Shown: positions 12,071 through 12,953 of the stretch, in pieces
Position numbering within the stretch: the stretch's first letter is position 1
How the letters are laid out: every line of letters starts with the position of its first letter
Position numbers and translations under genes: made by a program
The notes under the pieces: model-generated
Told to the model about the DNA's origin: nothing
The model's database searches: none
What the model saw: only the letters and a program-made list of their open reading frames with translations
NCBI GenBank assembly: GCA_937934775.1
Contig: CALGYL010000370.1
Coordinates: forward strand, 1 to 12,953
Reading direction: 5' to 3'
From: an uncultured Clostridia bacterium
Lineage (GTDB): Bacteria; Bacillota; Clostridia; Christensenellales; Aristaeellaceae
DNA length: 12,953 bases

Positions 12071-12953
12071 ATGCCCTTGAAAATTGCGCTGGCCGGCAAC
12101 CCGAACTCCGGCAAGACCACCATGTTCAACGACCTGACCGGCTCCGCCCAGTACGTGGGCAACTGGCCGGGAGTCACCGTGGAGCGAAAGGAGGGCCGGC
12201 TCAAGGGCAGGCAGGACGTGGTCATCCAGGACCTGCCGGGGGTGTACTCGCTCTCCCCCTACACGCTGGAGGAGGTCGTGACCCGAAACTATCTGGTGGG
12301 CGACAGGCCGGACGCGATACTGAACATCGTGGACGCCACCAACATTGAGCGCAACCTCTACCTCACCACCCAGCTGACCGAGCTGGGCATCCCGGTGGTG
12401 GTGGCCCTCAACATGATCGACGTGGTGCGCAAAACCGGCGACCAGATCGACCTGCCGAAGCTCAGCCGCGCGCTGGGCTGCGAGGTAGTGGAGACCTCGG
12501 CGCTCAAAGGTATCGGCTCCCAGGCCGCGGCGGGGAAGGCGGCGGAGCTGGCCGCGAAAGGCCGCAAAACCGAGCCGCCCCATGTGTTTGACGGCAGCGT
12601 GGAACACGCCATCGCCCACATTGAGGAAGCCACCCTCGGAATGGTCGACCCAGAGCGCGCCCGCTGGTACGCCATCAAGCTGTTCGAGCGGGACGAGAAG
12701 GTGCTTTCCCATCTGAACCTGCCCAAAGAGACTCTCGCCCACATCGAGCGGAACATCGCGTCCTGCGAGGAAGAGATGGAGGACGACGCGGAGTCCATCA
12801 TCACCAATCAGCGCTACGCCTTCATCGCGAAGGTGGTCGCAGCCTCGGTGCGCAAAAAGCGCCGGGGCAAAGCCAGCGCATCCGACCGGATCGACCGGGT
12901 GGTGACCAACCGGGTGCTGGCGCTGCCCATCTTCGCGGTTGTCATGTTCCTCG
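12071..12953 (+). CDS. feoB: FeoB ferrous iron transporter, N-terminal part, cut by window edge
   Basis: 294 codons are present and the frame is open to the edge; a full FeoB is usually 600-800 residues. The N-terminal G domain is complete: G1 GNPNSGKT (9-16), G2 Thr36 in GVTVE, G3 DLPG (54-57), G4 NMID (114-117), G5 SALKG (143-147). The helical GDI-type region follows (about 160-265), and the first membrane helix starts at about 281 (RVLALPIFAVVMFL). FeoB imports Fe2+ across the cytoplasmic membrane under control of the G domain. The start ATG has GGAGG about 7 bases upstream. It is the third gene of the feo operon, presumably repressed by iron through the upstream dyads. There are no broken motifs in the visible part. 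Confidence 0.97.
   Translation, partial: MPLKIALAGNPNSGKTTMFNDLTGSAQYVGNWPGVTVERKEGRLKGRQDVVIQDLPGVYSLSPYTLEEVVTRNYLVGDRPDAILNIVDATNIERNLYLTTQLTELGIPVVVALNMIDVVRKTGDQIDLPKLSRALGCEVVETSALKGIGSQAAAGKAAELAAKGRKTEPPHVFDGSVEHAIAHIEEATLGMVDPERARWYAIKLFERDEKVLSHLNLPKETLAHIERNIASCEEEMEDDAESIITNQRYAFIAKVVAASVRKKRRGKASASDRIDRVVTNRVLALPIFAVVMFL

Noticed and set aside
11537..12742. 401-codon minus-strand open frame
   Set aside because: Antisense shadow of feoA-feoA-feoB, which carry clear family motifs.

Overview
The window looks like a piece of the chromosome of a GC-rich anaerobic Firmicute, most likely a gut-type Clostridia relative. The inference rests on the gene content: a class I superoxide reductase, a flavodiiron protein fused to rubredoxins and an NAD(P)H:rubredoxin reductase, a ferredoxin-nitroreductase fusion and a feoA-feoA-feoB operon. 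Strong purine-rich ribosome binding sites and sigmaA-type TTGACA/TATAAT promoters with 17-18 bp spacing fit the same picture. No genus can be named from the sequence alone. No rRNA, tRNA, CRISPR array, transposase or phage gene was seen.

Left part (1-1773). A membrane-anchored protein of unknown function runs off the left edge on the minus strand; its C-terminus is a 39-bp coding repeat. It is divergent from two tandem plus-strand genes, each encoding a paralogous 54-residue double-hydrophobic-segment mini-protein. The first has a good promoter, and each gene is followed by a hairpin. After them lies a non-coding stretch that is purine-poor on the plus strand, and then the strong terminator of the ABC operon.

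Middle part (1774-7372), all minus strand. Two half-transporters overlap by ATGA and form a heterodimeric ABC exporter with one canonical and one degenerate ATP site. Upstream of them is a leader with a GC-rich hairpin, a diverged direct repeat, and a broken glycosyltransferase-like gene whose two halves lie in different frames. Next comes a two-[4Fe-4S] ferredoxin-nitroreductase fusion with a near-perfect promoter and a roughly 135-nt leader.

Oxygen and NO defence (7373-10496), minus strand. A 900-residue fused flavodiiron enzyme is followed after 34 bases by desulfoferrodoxin and a terminator. The large protein holds a whole electron chain: NAD(P)H to FAD to two short-spacer rubredoxins to FMN to the diiron site. 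It would reduce O2 or NO, and could also feed the neighbouring superoxide reductase. Both gene starts were moved to RBS-supported positions.

Right part (10577-12953), plus strand. An AlkZ-related protein gene is divergent from the flavodiiron gene. It is followed by a ferrous-iron uptake operon, feoA-feoA-feoB. Its consensus promoter is followed by three GTTAG-type dyads that look like operators of a metal-dependent repressor; feoB runs off the right edge.

The most interesting items are the tandem mini-protein pair, the all-in-one flavodiiron protein with its duplicated rubredoxin module, the feo operator cluster and the decayed glycosyltransferase-like gene.
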